Shown: positions 27,195 through 37,781, counted from the stretch's first letter. The stretch is 40,352 nucleotides of DNA from Streptococcus mitis (GCF_001074635.1 NZ_JUQO01000061.1:1-40352); one strand, 5' to 3'. The notes: a model not told the origin generated them from the letters alone. A program made the numbers and translations.

Positions 27195-27932
27195 TCAGTG
27201 TAAGTTATTAATAGCTTCAGACACTTCTCTGACCTTATAACGCGCGATCAAACAACTTCCACCATTGGGAAAGAAAAGCAGTTTTTCTTTCTTATCCAAA
27301 TGCACCACATTTGCAGGATTGATGAGAAAAGAGCGGTGGCACTGCAAGAGACGAGGCTCCTGCTTGAAAACCTCCTCTAAACTCGCTGTAAATTCCAGCC
27401 TGTCCGTCTTAGTATAGAGAATAACACGATGGGCTCTGGGCGACGTTTCGAGATAGTAAACCTCTTTAAAAGGATACTGGAATTGGGCAAATTTTGATTT
27501 AAAGTAAAAGCAATCTTCCGCCAGGCTCTTACTATCTTGACTATTGGCATAGAGGAGGGCTGTCTCGATCCGAGATTCAAACTCCTCTGCCGAAAGAGCC
27601 TTATCAATGTAGTCCAAAGCAGAGACTTGATAGCGAAAGGACAGGGGCATAAACTCCGAGTGAGTCGTTACAAAGACGATGAGGGCGTAAGGGTCTCGAT
27701 CCCGAATCTTTCTAGCCACTTCTAGCCCCTTCATCTCTTCGTTTCGAATCTCAATATCCAAAAAGAATAGCTGATGTGCTCCCTTCTCATGCACCTCTGC
27801 CAGCAGTTGGTCTGGCTTACCAAAGACCTCAAAAGAGCTAGGGATGATATGATGCTCTTTCAAAAGTTTCTCAATGGTCGTTTCAATCCTAGCCTGTTGG
27901 GAAAAATCATCTTCTAAAACAAATATTCTCAT
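27195..27932 (-). CDS. blpR: BlpR: LytTR-family response regulator
   Basis: BlpR activates blp promoters when phosphorylated by BlpH. The 245-residue protein has a receiver domain (phospho-acceptor D59 in LFFLDIEI, acidic pair in LEDDF, Lys in DYIDKAL) and a C-terminal LytTR DNA-binding domain (YYLETSPRAHRVILYT; CHRSFLINPANV). The start follows blpS by four bases. The 21-bp-spaced half-sites in the window are the expected targets of a LytTR dimer. Confidence 0.95.
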   Translation of the reverse strand: MRIFVLEDDFSQQARIETTIEKLLKEHHIIPSSFEVFGKPDQLLAEVHEKGAHQLFFLDIEIRNEEMKGLEVARKIRDRDPYALIVFVTTHSEFMPLSFRYQVSALDYIDKALSAEEFESRIETALLYANSQDSKSLAEDCFYFKSKFAQFQYPFKEVYYLETSPRAHRVILYTKTDRLEFTASLEEVFKQEPRLLQCHRSFLINPANVVHLDKKEKLLFFPNGGSCLIARYKVREVSEAINNLH

Positions 27933-27936
27933 CTTC

Positions 27937-28275
27937 TTACTCTCCTTCTTTCAACCATTTTTGACGAATTTCTCTATAGCGACGTCTGGCATACTTGACA
28001 GCGTATTGACCTTCTTCTCCGAGAAAAAGGATTCTTTCTTGAAAATCAATCGATTTTAATTTATCAAGATTAACCAAACAATTTCGATGACATCTCATCA
28101 AGGTTTCCCCATATTGGTTCTCAAGATTACTTAAATTTTGAACCATATTAAAGCTAGCTTCTTCTGTAACAATCTGTACGGTATGGGCTTTAGTTGGATG
28201 TGTTTGGATATAGTAGATATCGTCGACGTTTACTTTATAGACTGTTTTCTGTGTCTGAATAATCATATGTTTCAT
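27937..28275 (-). CDS. blpS: BlpS: LytTR DNA-binding domain protein
   Basis: A 112-residue stand-alone LytTR domain (VDDIYYIQTHPTKAHTVQIV; LMRCHRNCLVNLDKLKSIDF) without a receiver. It matches BlpS by size and position ahead of blpR. Without a phospho-acceptor it may compete with or assist BlpR at the same sites; its role is unsettled. AGGAGG lies eight bases before the ATG. Confidence 0.92.
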   Translation of the reverse strand: MKHMIIQTQKTVYKVNVDDIYYIQTHPTKAHTVQIVTEEASFNMVQNLSNLENQYGETLMRCHRNCLVNLDKLKSIDFQERILFLGEEGQYAVKYARRRYREIRQKWLKEGE

Positions 28276-28296
28276 TGGATTCTCCTCCTAAGAAAA

Positions 28297-28359
28297 GAAT
28301 AACAGAAAAGGTCTAGCACAAGCACACCCAATCCTAAACAGTCTTTGAAAGCTCCTAAA
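28297..28359 (-). promoter_or_regulatory. Putative BlpR-type promoter of blpSRH
   Basis: Half-sites AGGAG (complement of 28352-28356) and AGGAT (complement of 28331-28335), 21 bp apart, inside a TTTAGGAGCTTTCAAAGACT context that resembles the blpA box. A TTATTC -10 (complement of 28297-28302) is in the common register. The match is weaker than at the other sites. It implies positive autoregulation of the sensor genes. Confidence 0.65.
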
Positions 28360-28422
28360 AGGATTATTTTTCTACAACATCATGATAATCTTACCACTAT
28401 TTTATCATAAAATCTTAACAGT

Positions 28423-28489
28423 ACCATTCAGGAAATTTCAAGAACAATTAAAGATTTGATGGTGAAAAAGGAGATAAAAGTGATAAACT
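28423..28489 (+). promoter_or_regulatory. BlpR-type promoter of blpT
   Basis: Half-sites AGGAA (28430-28434) and AAGAT (28451-28455), 21 bp apart, in ACCATTCAGGAAATTTC, nearly identical to the blpA box. The -10-like TAAACT is at 28484-28489. Confidence 0.75.
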
Positions 28490-28551
28490 GACAGTATCAA
28501 AACACAGTTGCTAGAAACAAGACTGGCACCCAGATTAAAGGAGAAATTCTC

Positions 28552-28881
28552 ATGACAGATACAGACCCTATCAAAAGAGCTCAGACTTTGATTACGGACT
28601 TAAACAAAGCCTATCAAGCATGCAAACAGGCAACCGCTGACGACGTCCGCTTTCAGGAGCAATTAAACTCTATTCTTGGTTTTCTAGCCAAGGCTGAAAC
28701 AGTGGATAATCGAGTCTTGATTGAACTGGAAAAATTTTACCAGACTTCCAGTCTTCTCATGGGACTCAGCGCTCTTGATCCAGATGCTCCAACTCGCGCC
28801 GCTTGGCGGGCCTATGACCGCTTCCACTTTGACCAAGTCAAGACCAAGTTGAGTCTCTACGGACCAACCATTATCCTGTAG
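28552..28881 (+). CDS. blpT: BlpT protein
   Basis: A 109-residue soluble, mostly helical protein (MTDTDPIKRAQTLITDLNKA onward) with no motif known to me. Position at the end of the blp locus, divergent from blpSRH, matches blpT of pneumococcus, whose function is not settled. AAAGGAG precedes the ATG. It has its own Blp box, and a convergent terminator follows. Confidence 0.85.
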   Translation: MTDTDPIKRAQTLITDLNKAYQACKQATADDVRFQEQLNSILGFLAKAETVDNRVLIELEKFYQTSSLLMGLSALDPDAPTRAAWRAYDRFHFDQVKTKLSLYGPTIIL

Positions 28882-28885
28882 AAAA

Positions 28886-28927
28886 TAAAAGAAGTTGAGA
28901 CAAACTGAACTCAACTTCTTTTTTAAT
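28886..28927. terminator. Bidirectional terminator between blpT and the ABC permease gene
   Basis: AAAGAAGTTGAG pairs with CTCAACTTCTTT around a 10-base loop, with T's on the plus side and A's opposite, serving both convergent genes. Confidence 0.9.
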
Positions 28928-28942
28928 ATCATATAGGCAATG

Positions 28943-29992
28943 TTATTCCTGCATCTGACGTTTGACCTGATAAGGTAGGTACAAGACTAGTAAAACCAAA
29001 CCTGCACCCAGCAAGGCTAGAAGGGGCAGTTTTTCTTGGAAGGTAATCAACCCGACGACTAATTCCACTACTAAGACCAAACTGGTCAATCCTCGGACTA
29101 CCGCCTGCAAGCCTTTTTCCTTTTGCCCCTTGTCCAGTGGAAAGAGTTGGGTCAAATACTGGTAGTCAAAGGCATGATAGAGGGCCAGTAACTGGAAGAT
29201 CAAGAGGTAGTTAAAGAGAACCACCACTGCTGTCGCAATCCAAGCTTGCTCGATAAAGACCTGCGCCAGCAAGGAAAGCAAGAGCAGACGAAGACTAAGC
29301 GCAAAGAGGTCTCCATTTCGTAGATAAGAACGCAGATAGAGATTTTGCCAAATCTTCCCAGGCACCTTCTGAACAGCCTTTAGGATAAAGTCCAGATAGG
29401 CACGGCGCTTGACGCTGTTTGAAATTCCCTTTACCTGCGTAAAGAGGGCAAAGAAACGAAGCAAGACTTGCTTACGCTTGCTTTCTTGAGAAATAACATA
29501 GTCCCAGTCTAGTCCAGTTTCAGTGAAAAATTTGCTGACCTTTTGACGAAAGAGGAAATATTTTCCTACCCCCAATAAAAGCACATAGACCAGAAAAACA
29601 GGCAAGCCATAACCCATGGCTAAAAATAAGGGCGCAAATAAAAGCAAGAAAAGGGTCTGGACAAAGAGCCAAAAGACTAGGGAAATACCAGTTTGACGCT
29701 TGAGATGGAGTTTGATTTCCTCTTCTCCGACCAAGAGAAAGAGCTTGTCTGGATCCTCCATATAGGTGGCAATTCCTCCCCAAAGCAAAAGTAAAACAGA
29801 GGTAATACCAATAAACAAAAGGATAGGCCAATGATTTTCAGGAAAATCTTGTAAGAGTTGACTGTACTGGTAGGCTAGAAAGCCCAGCAGAACAAGCAGG
29901 AACAAGACAAAGTGGTCATTGAGAACATAGCGCAGATAACCGACACACTCCTTACGAAAGGCCTGCTTTCTTTTTAAAAACAAGTCTTTCAT
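28943..29992 (-). CDS. EcsB-like ABC transporter permease
   Basis: A 349-residue integral membrane protein with about ten hydrophobic segments, from FVLFLLVLLGFLAYQ near the N-terminus to LLALLGAGLVLLVLYLPYQ near the end. Length and layout match the EcsB permease family. Ecs transporters affect protein secretion and regulated proteolysis in Gram-positives; the substrate is unknown. It overlaps the ATPase gene by four bases, forming an operon. Confidence 0.88.
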   Translation of the reverse strand: MKDLFLKRKQAFRKECVGYLRYVLNDHFVLFLLVLLGFLAYQYSQLLQDFPENHWPILLFIGITSVLLLLWGGIATYMEDPDKLFLLVGEEEIKLHLKRQTGISLVFWLFVQTLFLLLFAPLFLAMGYGLPVFLVYVLLLGVGKYFLFRQKVSKFFTETGLDWDYVISQESKRKQVLLRFFALFTQVKGISNSVKRRAYLDFILKAVQKVPGKIWQNLYLRSYLRNGDLFALSLRLLLLSLLAQVFIEQAWIATAVVVLFNYLLIFQLLALYHAFDYQYLTQLFPLDKGQKEKGLQAVVRGLTSLVLVVELVVGLITFQEKLPLLALLGAGLVLLVLYLPYQVKRQMQE

Positions 29993-30720
29993 AGCTCCTC
30001 CTCTTTGGTCAGAGCCAAGTAAATATCATTCAAACTAGCCTCAGGCATATCAAAGGCTTCGCGCAGTTGCAGGAGATTTCCCTTGGCACGCATCTCTCCC
30101 TTGTGAAGAATGACAAAGGCATCACACATCTTCTCCGCCGAATCTAACACGTGGGTACTCATGAGAATAGACTTACCCTTTTGCTTTTCCACTTCCAAAA
30201 GCTGAATCAAGTCCGCAATAGCTAGCGGATCGAGACCAAGGAAAGGCTCATCCACGATAAAGAGACTCGGATCCACCACAAAAGCACAAATAATCATGAC
30301 CTTCTGCTTCATCCCTTTGGAAAAATGAACAGGGAACCAGTCTAATTTCTGGTCCAGACGGAACATTTTTAACAAAGGTTCTACTCGATCAAAAGCCACT
30401 TTCTGCTCAATGCCATAAGCCATGGCAACCGTTTCGATATGCTCTCTGAGGGTCAATTCCTCATACAAGCTAGGTGTTTCTGGAATGTAGCCAATTTGCT
30501 TGCGGTAGCTAGTCGCGTCTTCTTGCAGGGTCAGACCATTGATATTGATGGAGCCACTATAAGGTGTCAACAGACCGATAATCTCATTGATTGTCGTTGA
30601 TTTCCCAGCACCATTGAGACCAATCAAACCAACCAACTGCCCACTTTCAACAGTAAAAGACACATCTTTCAAGACAGGGACATGGACATAGCCACCTGTC
30701 AGGTTTTTAATTTCTAACAT
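29989..30720 (-). CDS. EcsA-like ABC transporter ATPase
   Basis: A 243-residue ATP-binding cassette protein with Walker A GLNGAGKSTTIN, a Q-loop (YIPETPSLYEELT), the signature FSKGMKQKVMII (a variant of LSGGQ) and Walker B SLFIVDEPFLGLDPLA. Paired with an EcsB-like permease downstream (ATGA overlap). Transcribed divergently from the HIT gene, with overlapping -10 elements between them. Confidence 0.92.
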   Translation of the reverse strand: MLEIKNLTGGYVHVPVLKDVSFTVESGQLVGLIGLNGAGKSTTINEIIGLLTPYSGSININGLTLQEDATSYRKQIGYIPETPSLYEELTLREHIETVAMAYGIEQKVAFDRVEPLLKMFRLDQKLDWFPVHFSKGMKQKVMIICAFVVDPSLFIVDEPFLGLDPLAIADLIQLLEVEKQKGKSILMSTHVLDSAEKMCDAFVILHKGEMRAKGNLLQLREAFDMPEASLNDIYLALTKEEEL

Positions 30721-30737
30721 ATTTTCTCCAAATCTGG

Positions 30738-30743
30738 TATAAT
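30738..30743 (+). promoter_or_regulatory. Extended -10 promoter of the HIT operon
   Basis: TGGTATAAT (TATAAT at 30738-30743) lies about 45 bases before the ATG of the HIT gene. A TATAAT on the minus strand in the same 67-base gap probably serves the ATPase gene. Confidence 0.6.
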
Positions 30744-30787
30744 GTAGCTATATTATATCAAAATTCAATACAGTAGAGGTAGATTTT

Positions 30788-31198
30788 ATGTCAGATTGCA
30801 TTTTTTGTAAAATCATAGCAGGGGAAATTCCTGCTTCAAAAGTATATGAAGATGAGCAGGTTCTTGCCTTTCTTGATATCTCTCAAGTGACACCAGGACA
30901 TACCTTGGTCGTGCCAAAAGAACACTATCGCAATCTTTTAGAGATGGACGCTACGAGCGCTAGCCAACTCTTTGCCCAAGTACCAAAAGTAGCTCAAAAA
31001 GTCATGAAAGCTACCAAGGCTGATGGTATGAATATCATTGCCAACTGTGAAGAAATCGCAGGCCAAACAGTCTTTCACACCCACGTTCACCTCGTACCTC
31101 GCTACAGTGCGGACGATGACCTCAAGATTGATTTTATCGCCCACGAACCAGACTTTGACAAACTTGCTCAAGTCGCTGAAACCATCAAAAATGCCTAA
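30788..31198 (+). CDS. HIT-family nucleotide-binding hydrolase
   Basis: A 136-residue histidine-triad protein (MSDCIFCKIIAGEIPASKVY). The triad HTHVHLVPR is near residue 98. Two cysteines in CIFC near the N-terminus, with a later His, fit the zinc-binding subgroup. Family members hydrolyse purine nucleoside phosphoramidates or dinucleoside polyphosphates. AGAGGTAG precedes the ATG. It is co-transcribed with a 95-aa coiled-coil protein nine bases on. Confidence 0.93.
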   Translation: MSDCIFCKIIAGEIPASKVYEDEQVLAFLDISQVTPGHTLVVPKEHYRNLLEMDATSASQLFAQVPKVAQKVMKATKADGMNIIANCEEIAGQTVFHTHVHLVPRYSADDDLKIDFIAHEPDFDKLAQVAETIKNA

Positions 31199-31207
31199 GG
31201 AGTTGCC

Positions 31208-31495
31208 ATGAAATTATCCAACCTACTGCTATTTGCAGGAGCTGCAGCCGGAAGTTATCTGGTCACAAAAAATCGCCAAACCATCACTGATGAAGTCTTG
31301 AATACCACTGACCGCGTTCAAGCTATCAAGGACGATGTAGATATTATCCAAAACAGCCTGCAAATCATTGACCAACAAAAAGAACTCATCAAGGAATACC
31401 AAGAAGACCTGACTTACAAGTTTAAGGTCTTGGAAAAGGATATCCAGACTAGACTAGCTGTGATTAAAGAAACACAGGAACTTGAAGATAAGTAA
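31208..31495 (+). CDS. Small membrane-anchored coiled-coil protein, 95 aa
   Basis: A 95-residue protein with an N-terminal hydrophobic segment (LSNLLLFAGAAAGSYLVT) that could be an anchor, and a long helical remainder (VQAIKDDVDIIQNSLQIIDQ; QTRLAVIKETQELEDK) that could form a coiled coil. It resembles YtxH-type proteins in layout only. Second gene of the HIT operon. Function unknown. Confidence 0.8.
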   Translation: MKLSNLLLFAGAAAGSYLVTKNRQTITDEVLNTTDRVQAIKDDVDIIQNSLQIIDQQKELIKEYQEDLTYKFKVLEKDIQTRLAVIKETQELEDK

Positions 31496-31518
31496 AAAGA
31501 GCCCGACGGCTCTTTTTT
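31494..31518 (+). terminator. Terminator of the HIT operon
   Basis: AGAGCC pairs with GGCTCT around a four-base loop, then TTTTTT; it begins at the stop codon. Confidence 0.9.
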
Positions 31519-31595
31519 AAAAGGTAAACAAATTATATCCCATCAACTATACATCATAATTTAGGCAACTCATTCACCATTGCACAACTAAATCG

Positions 31596-31732
31596 AAGAC
31601 TTTCCGACGTAATGAAAACACCTGAAATAGTTTGGTTTCAGGTGTTCGGAAACTTTGAGACCTAGGCTCAAAGTTTAGGTATGGAACTTCGAAGAAGGTC
31701 GCTACCGTCCGTCATTACTTAAGGAAAGTCTT
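31596..31732 (+). repeat. Structured intergenic element, copy B
   Basis: A 137-base nested-stem element in the spacer between the HIT operon and dnaJ. The outer arms AAGACTTTCC/GGAAAGTCTT (31596-31605, 31723-31732) pair perfectly. A GAC/TTAA gap and second arms GTAATGA/TCATTAC (31609-31615, 31712-31718) follow. Inside are a 10-bp hairpin ACACCTGAAA/TTTCAGGTGT, the AAACTTTGAG/CTCAAAGTTT hairpin (31650-31676) with loop ACCTAGG, and a further GGTA/TACC stem. It has the same plan as copies A and C. No coding frame. Confidence 0.78.
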
Positions 31733-31745
31733 AAAAAATCTATAA

Positions 31746-31771
31746 ACAAAAAGAGCCGTTGGGCTCTTTTT
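31746..31771 (-). terminator. Terminator of dnaJ
   Basis: AAAAAGAGCC pairs with GGCTCTTTTT around a four-base loop; it works in both directions and follows the dnaJ stop. Confidence 0.9.
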
Positions 31772-31774
31772 ACT

Positions 31775-32914
31775 TTATTCTCCATCAAAGGCATCTTTAA
31801 TATGGTCAAAGAAACCTTTTTTCTTTGGATTGACTTTTAAATCACCTGCAGCTGCGAATTCTTTCAAGGCTGCTTTTTGGCGGTCGTTCAAGCCTGTCGG
31901 TGTTACGACATTAACGGTAACATATTGGTCACCAACTGCACCGCCACGAAGGCTCGGAGCTCCCTTGCCACGTAGACGGAATTTCTTACCAGTCTGAGTT
32001 CCCTCTGGGATAACCAATTCAACATCACCGTGAACCGTTGGGATATCAACTGTATCACCAAGAGCTGCTTGGACAAAGTTAAGGTTCAGATTATAGAAGA
32101 TAGTGGTTCCTTCACGTTCAAACTTGTCGCTGGCTTCCACAGAAACCACTACATACAAGTCACCATAAGGTCCACCGTTAAATCCAGCTTCACCTTGACC
32201 AGCTAGGCGAATTTGTTGACCAGTTTCCACACCAGCAGGAATTTTGACATGTACGCTATGGGCTTGTTTTTCATGACCTGTTCCGTGACAAGTTGTACAT
32301 GGATCTTTGATTTCTTTTCCGCGACCATGACAGACATCACAGGTTACTTGACGACGCATCATACCAAGCGGAGTCTGCGTATCGACGTTAATGACACCAG
32401 CGCCATGACAGCGTCCACAAGTAACTGGACTTGTTCCTGGCTTAGCACCAGAACCGTTACATGTATGACAGCTTGCTTCACGATTGTACTTAACCTCTTT
32501 TTCAGCTCCAAAAATAGCTTCTTCAAAGGTCAAATTCACACGGTATTGGAGGTCATCCCCCTGACGAGGAGCATTTGGATTGCGTGAAGCACCGCCTCCG
32601 CCGAAGAAACTTGAGAAAATATCCTCAAAACCACCGAAGCCTCCTGCCCCGTTGAAACCGCCAGCTCCACCACCGAAGCCTCCAAAGCCACCATTGGCAC
32701 CCGCAGCACCATATTGGTCATAGGCAGCACGTTTTTGGTCGTCACTCAAAGTCTCATAGGCTTCCTGAACTTCCTTGTACTTTTCCTCAGCACCAGGCTC
32801 CTTGTTGATATCTGGGTGGTATTTTTTGGAAAGCTTACGATAAGCCTTTTTGATTTCGTCTGCCGAAGCGTTTTTTGACACCCCCAGACGATCATAAAAT
32901 TCAGTATTGTTCAT
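31775..32914 (-). CDS. dnaJ: Chaperone DnaJ (Hsp40)
   Basis: DnaJ delivers clients to DnaK and stimulates its ATPase. The 379 residues contain a J domain with HPD ([10 protein letters not shown], about residue 33), a Gly/Phe-rich linker ([13 protein letters not shown]), four zinc-binding CxxCxGxG motifs ([32 protein letters not shown]) and the C-terminal client-binding domains. It is preceded by a repeat-rich leader and separated from dnaK by a DJ-1-like gene. Confidence 0.98.
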   Translation of the reverse strand: MNNTEFYDRLGVSKNASADEIKKAYRKLSKKYHPDINKEPGAEEKYKEVQEAYETLSDDQKRAAYDQYGAAGANGGFGGFGGGAGGFNGAGGFGGFEDIFSSFFGGGGASRNPNAPRQGDDLQYRVNLTFEEAIFGAEKEVKYNREASCHTCNGSGAKPGTSPVTCGRCHGAGVINVDTQTPLGMMRRQVTCDVCHGRGKEIKDPCTTCHGTGHEKQAHSVHVKIPAGVETGQQIRLAGQGEAGFNGGPYGDLYVVVSVEASDKFEREGTTIFYNLNLNFVQAALGDTVDIPTVHGDVELVIPEGTQTGKKFRLRGKGAPSLRGGAVGDQYVTVNVVTPTGLNDRQKAALKEFAAAGDLKVNPKKKGFFDHIKDAFDGE

Positions 32915-33186
32915 AATTCAAGATACAAAGGGCGTCAAACGGACACAGCCATCTAGGAGTTTTGACGACGGACGCTTGCGTCCTAGAAAAAACTATCTTT
33001 TTGGCACAGTCCGTAGCCCGTGTTCAATTCCCTGAACACCCTTATTCCTTTCTATTGATGTTCTGAATCGAACCACCATTTAGGTCGGGTTCAATTCCTT
33101 TCTTTTATATTAAGTAAGAAAGCTCAGAGTGTGAGTTCAATTCCCTGAACACTCTTTGTTCCTTTCTATAATTTTCATGTAAATCT
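32915..33186 (-). repeat. dnaJ leader with imperfect repeats and hairpins
   Basis: No supportable gene. GTTCAATTCC occurs three times (in 33020-33055, 33087-33108 and 33133-33169). Copies 1 and 3 also share CCTGAACAC and TTCCTTTCTAT, about 113 bp apart. Each reads on the minus strand as an AGAAAGGAA ribosome-site-like stretch followed by a small hairpin. A GGACGC/GCGTCC hairpin lies at 32969-32982. The copies probably arose by duplication of the dnaJ leader. Confidence 0.6.
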
Positions 33187-33819
33187 TTAGAGGCTGTTTT
33201 CTATACTCTGCTTCACTTCATCAAACTCTTTGTCCGATAGAGTAAATATCAAATCCTCTTTAGCATACTCGTTCTGTTCTTTAAAATAGTTGTCCGTATT
33301 CTCTGCCAACCCTAAACCGAAAATCACTTTTCTTGCAAACTCTTGATGTGCAAAACCGATAGCCGTAATGATTTGTTTATCTTGAACAAGAACTTTCGGT
33401 TGGAAATTCTCACGTGGAAGAAATTCAAAATAGTCAAAGAAGTTTTGCCAAATTCCACCTGTAAATTTCGTGTCGTTCAACAAGCCTGCTTTCGCCAATA
33501 AAAGGGGCGCTGAAGAAATGGCTGCAATTAGGATATCTTGCTCATTAAGACTTCTCAAAAACGAGATCAATCTCTCATCTTGTAGAGCAGGACCTATATT
33601 TACCATTCCTGGCAAAATCACACAAGAATAATCTTCTATACGGATCTGATCCAATGTTTTCGTCGGTTGACAGGACAAACCATCCTCAGAGACCACCATC
33701 GAATTCTCAGAAGCTACATAATCAATCATGATATCAAAAGACAGAGCTAAAGTACTTGTTAAAGCAGTTATCTCATAAAGAGAAAAATTAGGATAAATGA
33801 CACAAAGTACTTTTTTCAT
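33187..33819 (-). CDS. DJ-1/PfpI family protein
   Basis: About 210 residues of the DJ-1/PfpI (class I glutamine amidotransferase-like) superfamily. It opens MKKVLCVIYPNFSLYEITAL and has IEDYSCVILPGM with a strand-turn. The usual nucleophile-elbow cysteine lies in A-x-C/S-A; here the stretch is AAISSAPLLLAKAG, with serine in place of the Cys. Family members are deglycases, chaperones or of unknown role; loss of the Cys makes activity doubtful. The ATG at 33819 is chosen because AGAGGA lies nearby. Lies between dnaK and dnaJ. Confidence 0.8.
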   Translation of the reverse strand: MKKVLCVIYPNFSLYEITALTSTLALSFDIMIDYVASENSMVVSEDGLSCQPTKTLDQIRIEDYSCVILPGMVNIGPALQDERLISFLRSLNEQDILIAAISSAPLLLAKAGLLNDTKFTGGIWQNFFDYFEFLPRENFQPKVLVQDKQIITAIGFAHQEFARKVIFGLGLAENTDNYFKEQNEYAKEDLIFTLSDKEFDEVKQSIENSL

Positions 33820-33842
33820 ACGCAACATCCTCTATTTTACCG

Positions 33843-33870
33843 AAAAACAGAGGCTGGGTTGCAACCTCTG
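33843..33870 (-). terminator. Terminator-like hairpin upstream of the DJ-1-like gene
   Basis: CAGAGG pairs with CCTCTG around an 11-base loop, followed by TTTTT on the minus strand. A second stop between dnaK and the DJ-1-like gene. The stretch 33871-33983 shows no gene. Confidence 0.65.
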
Positions 33871-33983
33871 GATTTCTTCTTATCATTATTAACATTTAAG
33901 TAAAGCACCGTAGAAGGACAATCAGTTTAGTGATTAGTCATTCTTGACGAGTTAGGCTTAACTGAGTTTCGGCTAAAAACTTC

Positions 33984-34032
33984 GGAAAAAAGATAAGCCA
34001 TCTTTTGTGCATCGCACAAGGCGATGGCTTCC
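33984..34032 (-). terminator. Terminator downstream of dnaK
   Basis: AAGCCATC (minus; complement 34023-34030) pairs with GATGGCTT (complement 33995-34002), with an inner TTGTGC/GCACAA helix and a TTATCTTTTTT tail on the minus strand, about 35 bases after the dnaK stop. Confidence 0.85.
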
Positions 34033-34066
34033 TATTTTTCTTTCGTTTTCTTAACGCCTCAACATC

Positions 34067-35902
<1,836 letters not shown>

Positions 35903-35929
35903 TTAAATTTTATATTCTATTTTCTTTTT

Positions 35930-36043
35930 GATACTCTTCTTAAGTGGCGGCGCCGTCAGAGCTTGACTTCGTCAATCTCTTTGACTAAACTTTGAGCCTA
36001 AGGTCTCAAAGTTTGCGCAAATAGCGCCACGGCGAAGAGTATC
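35930..36043 (-). repeat. Structured intergenic element, copy C (inverted)
   Basis: A 114-base element between grpE and dnaK, on the opposite strand to copies A and B. The outer arms GATACTCTTC/GAAGAGTATC (35930-35939, 36034-36043) are perfectly complementary. A TTAA/GGC gap and second arms GTGGCG/CGCCAC (35944-35949, 36025-36030) follow. The AAACTTTGAG/CTCAAAGTTT hairpin (35987-36014) matches copy B. The long P2 hairpin of copies A and B is missing; the other side has a TTGAC/GTCAA stem. In reading order it lies on the same strand as the dnaK operon, inside its transcript. Confidence 0.75.
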
Positions 36044-36142
36044 GTCTTTGGTTCGCTTCGCTCACTATTGCAAAGCCAAATATATTTTATCTTTCTTCAT
36101 AGTTTATTGTCGTTTCGGACAAATTTTGTCAAGTTTTCTAAA

Positions 36143-36667
36143 CTAGTTATAGACCACTACCATGGCTGGGCGTAGGATGCGGTCATGGAGTTTGTAGCCT
36201 TTTTGGAAGACTTGGGCGATGGTATCTGCTGGGTGGTCATCGTCTGCTGGGAGAGTTTGGATGGCCATATGATAGTTATGGTCAAATTCACCGTCAGCTG
36301 CGATTTCTTCGATTCCTTCTTCTTTCAAAGCATGAATCAAGCTTTCTTGCACCATTTCCAAGCCCTTCTTCACATCATCTGTCAAACCTTCAACTGCGAG
36401 TGCACGCTCAAGGTTGTCCAAAGAAGGGAGAATTGCTTTTGCCAAGTCCTGACTACGATAACGTTGCAAGTTTTGACGCTCTTCATTGGAACGGCGTTGG
36501 ATATTTTGCATTTCTGCATGAGCGCGAAGGTATTTGTTTTCGAACTCATCTGCACGTTCATTTGCCAAGTCCAATTCAGATTTCTCAGGAGTTGTTTCTT
36601 CTACCGTTTCCACAACTTCCTCTTCTTGGACTTCTTCTACTTCTTCATTTTTTATATCTTGGGACAT
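36143..36667 (-). CDS. grpE: Nucleotide-exchange factor GrpE
   Basis: GrpE releases ADP from DnaK. The 174-residue protein has an acidic N-terminal tail ([17 protein letters not shown]), the long dimer helix ([20 protein letters not shown]) and the C-terminal beta domain ending VVVYN. The ATG at 36667 is chosen by AAAGGAGG seven bases upstream; the frame continues eight codons further. It follows hrcA in the heat-shock operon. Confidence 0.96.
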   Translation of the reverse strand: MSQDIKNEEVEEVQEEEVVETVEETTPEKSELDLANERADEFENKYLRAHAEMQNIQRRSNEERQNLQRYRSQDLAKAILPSLDNLERALAVEGLTDDVKKGLEMVQESLIHALKEEGIEEIAADGEFDHNYHMAIQTLPADDDHPADTIAQVFQKGYKLHDRILRPAMVVVYN

Positions 36668-36693
36668 TTTCGCCTCCTTTAATGATTTCAATC

Positions 36694-37728
36694 TTAATGT
36701 ACTTCGTAATGATTACTACTGAGATAGCGGTAAAAATCTGTCAACTTCATGGTCAAAACACGGTTGACCACATTGACTTGGTTGATTAGCTGTTGGTAAT
36801 CCAGATTGACTGGACCGATAATGGCTAGAATTCCAACTCCCCGATAAGGAATGAGGAACTTGCTACTAATCACCGCTAAGTCTGCTAGACAGGACTCTTG
36901 ACTGTCTGCAACACGGACATTTTGCATCTGATCTTCACGCAACCCCTCACGAATCTCCAGAGCCACCTTTTGCGGTTGGTCAAAGAACTGATAAGCTGCC
37001 AGATTGGCAAAATTCAAGAGATTAACCTTGCCCGCCACCACAATGTTTTCGTTGAACATTTCCTTAAAGATATGTTCAAAGAGATCAATCACATTATCCG
37101 TTGTTGTAAAGTAACGCTGGATAATCTGCGGAATCTCCGTTCGAATCTTGTAGTGAATATCTAGAACGGTGTGGCCGAGGAAACGTTCCTGAATGATGCT
37201 CTTCAGTTTCAGCAAATCCTCCTGCAAGAAGTTCCTTGGAATCAGAAACTGACTGGTAACCGTTCGAGACTCGTCTAGAGTGAATACTGCCAAGGCTGTA
37301 TGTTGCCCCAAAACAACGATATCAAAGGCTGTCAAACGTTGCCTGCTCGGCTCAACATCCAGTGCTACTACCGTACAGCCACTCAAGTCTGTCAGCAGGT
37401 TAGCAGCCTCTTGCAGAATATCCTCCAATTTGAAGAATTCCTGATCAAAGGCTTTGACAATCTCATAAACCTCATTTTCAGCCAGTCGGTCAAAATCCAG
37501 TGAGTGTTTCACATAGTACTGAAAACCAGCAACACTTGGCATCCGACCACTTGAAGTATGAGCCTTCTCAAGCAAACCTTGCTTTTCTAGAGCCGCCATG
37601 TCATTACGAATGGTTGCACTGCTAGAGTTAATAGACTCTTGCAAGGCTTTGGATCCGACAGGTTCGTGCGTTTTGGTAAAGATGTCAATAATCAGATTTA
37701 GAATATCCTGCTGACGCTCTGTAACCAC
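36694..37728 (-). CDS. hrcA: Heat-inducible transcription repressor HrcA
   Basis: HrcA binds CIRCE and represses class I heat-shock operons. It has 344 residues from the GTG at 37728, read as [20 protein letters not shown], with AGAGGAG seven bases upstream. The longer frame's ATG at 37770 would lie inside a CIRCE operator, so it is unlikely. The N-terminal winged helix ([20 protein letters not shown]) and the C-terminal GAF-like part are present. It represses its own operon. Confidence 0.96.
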   Translation of the reverse strand: MVTERQQDILNLIIDIFTKTHEPVGSKALQESINSSSATIRNDMAALEKQGLLEKAHTSSGRMPSVAGFQYYVKHSLDFDRLAENEVYEIVKAFDQEFFKLEDILQEAANLLTDLSGCTVVALDVEPSRQRLTAFDIVVLGQHTALAVFTLDESRTVTSQFLIPRNFLQEDLLKLKSIIQERFLGHTVLDIHYKIRTEIPQIIQRYFTTTDNVIDLFEHIFKEMFNENIVVAGKVNLLNFANLAAYQFFDQPQKVALEIREGLREDQMQNVRVADSQESCLADLAVISSKFLIPYRGVGILAIIGPVNLDYQQLINQVNVVNRVLTMKLTDFYRYLSSNHYEVH

Positions 37729-37754
37729 CTCATCACTCCTCTCTGTCTGATCGA

Positions 37755-37781
37755 TTAGCACTCGATACACTCAAGTGCTAA
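37755..37781 (-). promoter_or_regulatory. CIRCE operator (promoter-distal)
   Basis: TTAGCACTT, nine bases, GAGTGCTAA (one mismatch from a perfect inverted repeat), between the hrcA -10 and its start. Confidence 0.95.

Noticed and set aside
32933-33000. Fourth copy of the nested-hairpin element
   Set aside because: It has arms AAGATA/TATCTT and a GTCAAA/TTTTGAC stem, but lacks the TTTGAG hairpin loop and the TTAA gap, so similarity is too loose.
33020-33169. Possible CRISPR array in the dnaJ leader repeats
   Set aside because: Only three imperfect, unevenly spaced copies of about 10-30 bases, with no cas genes nearby; they look like leader duplications.
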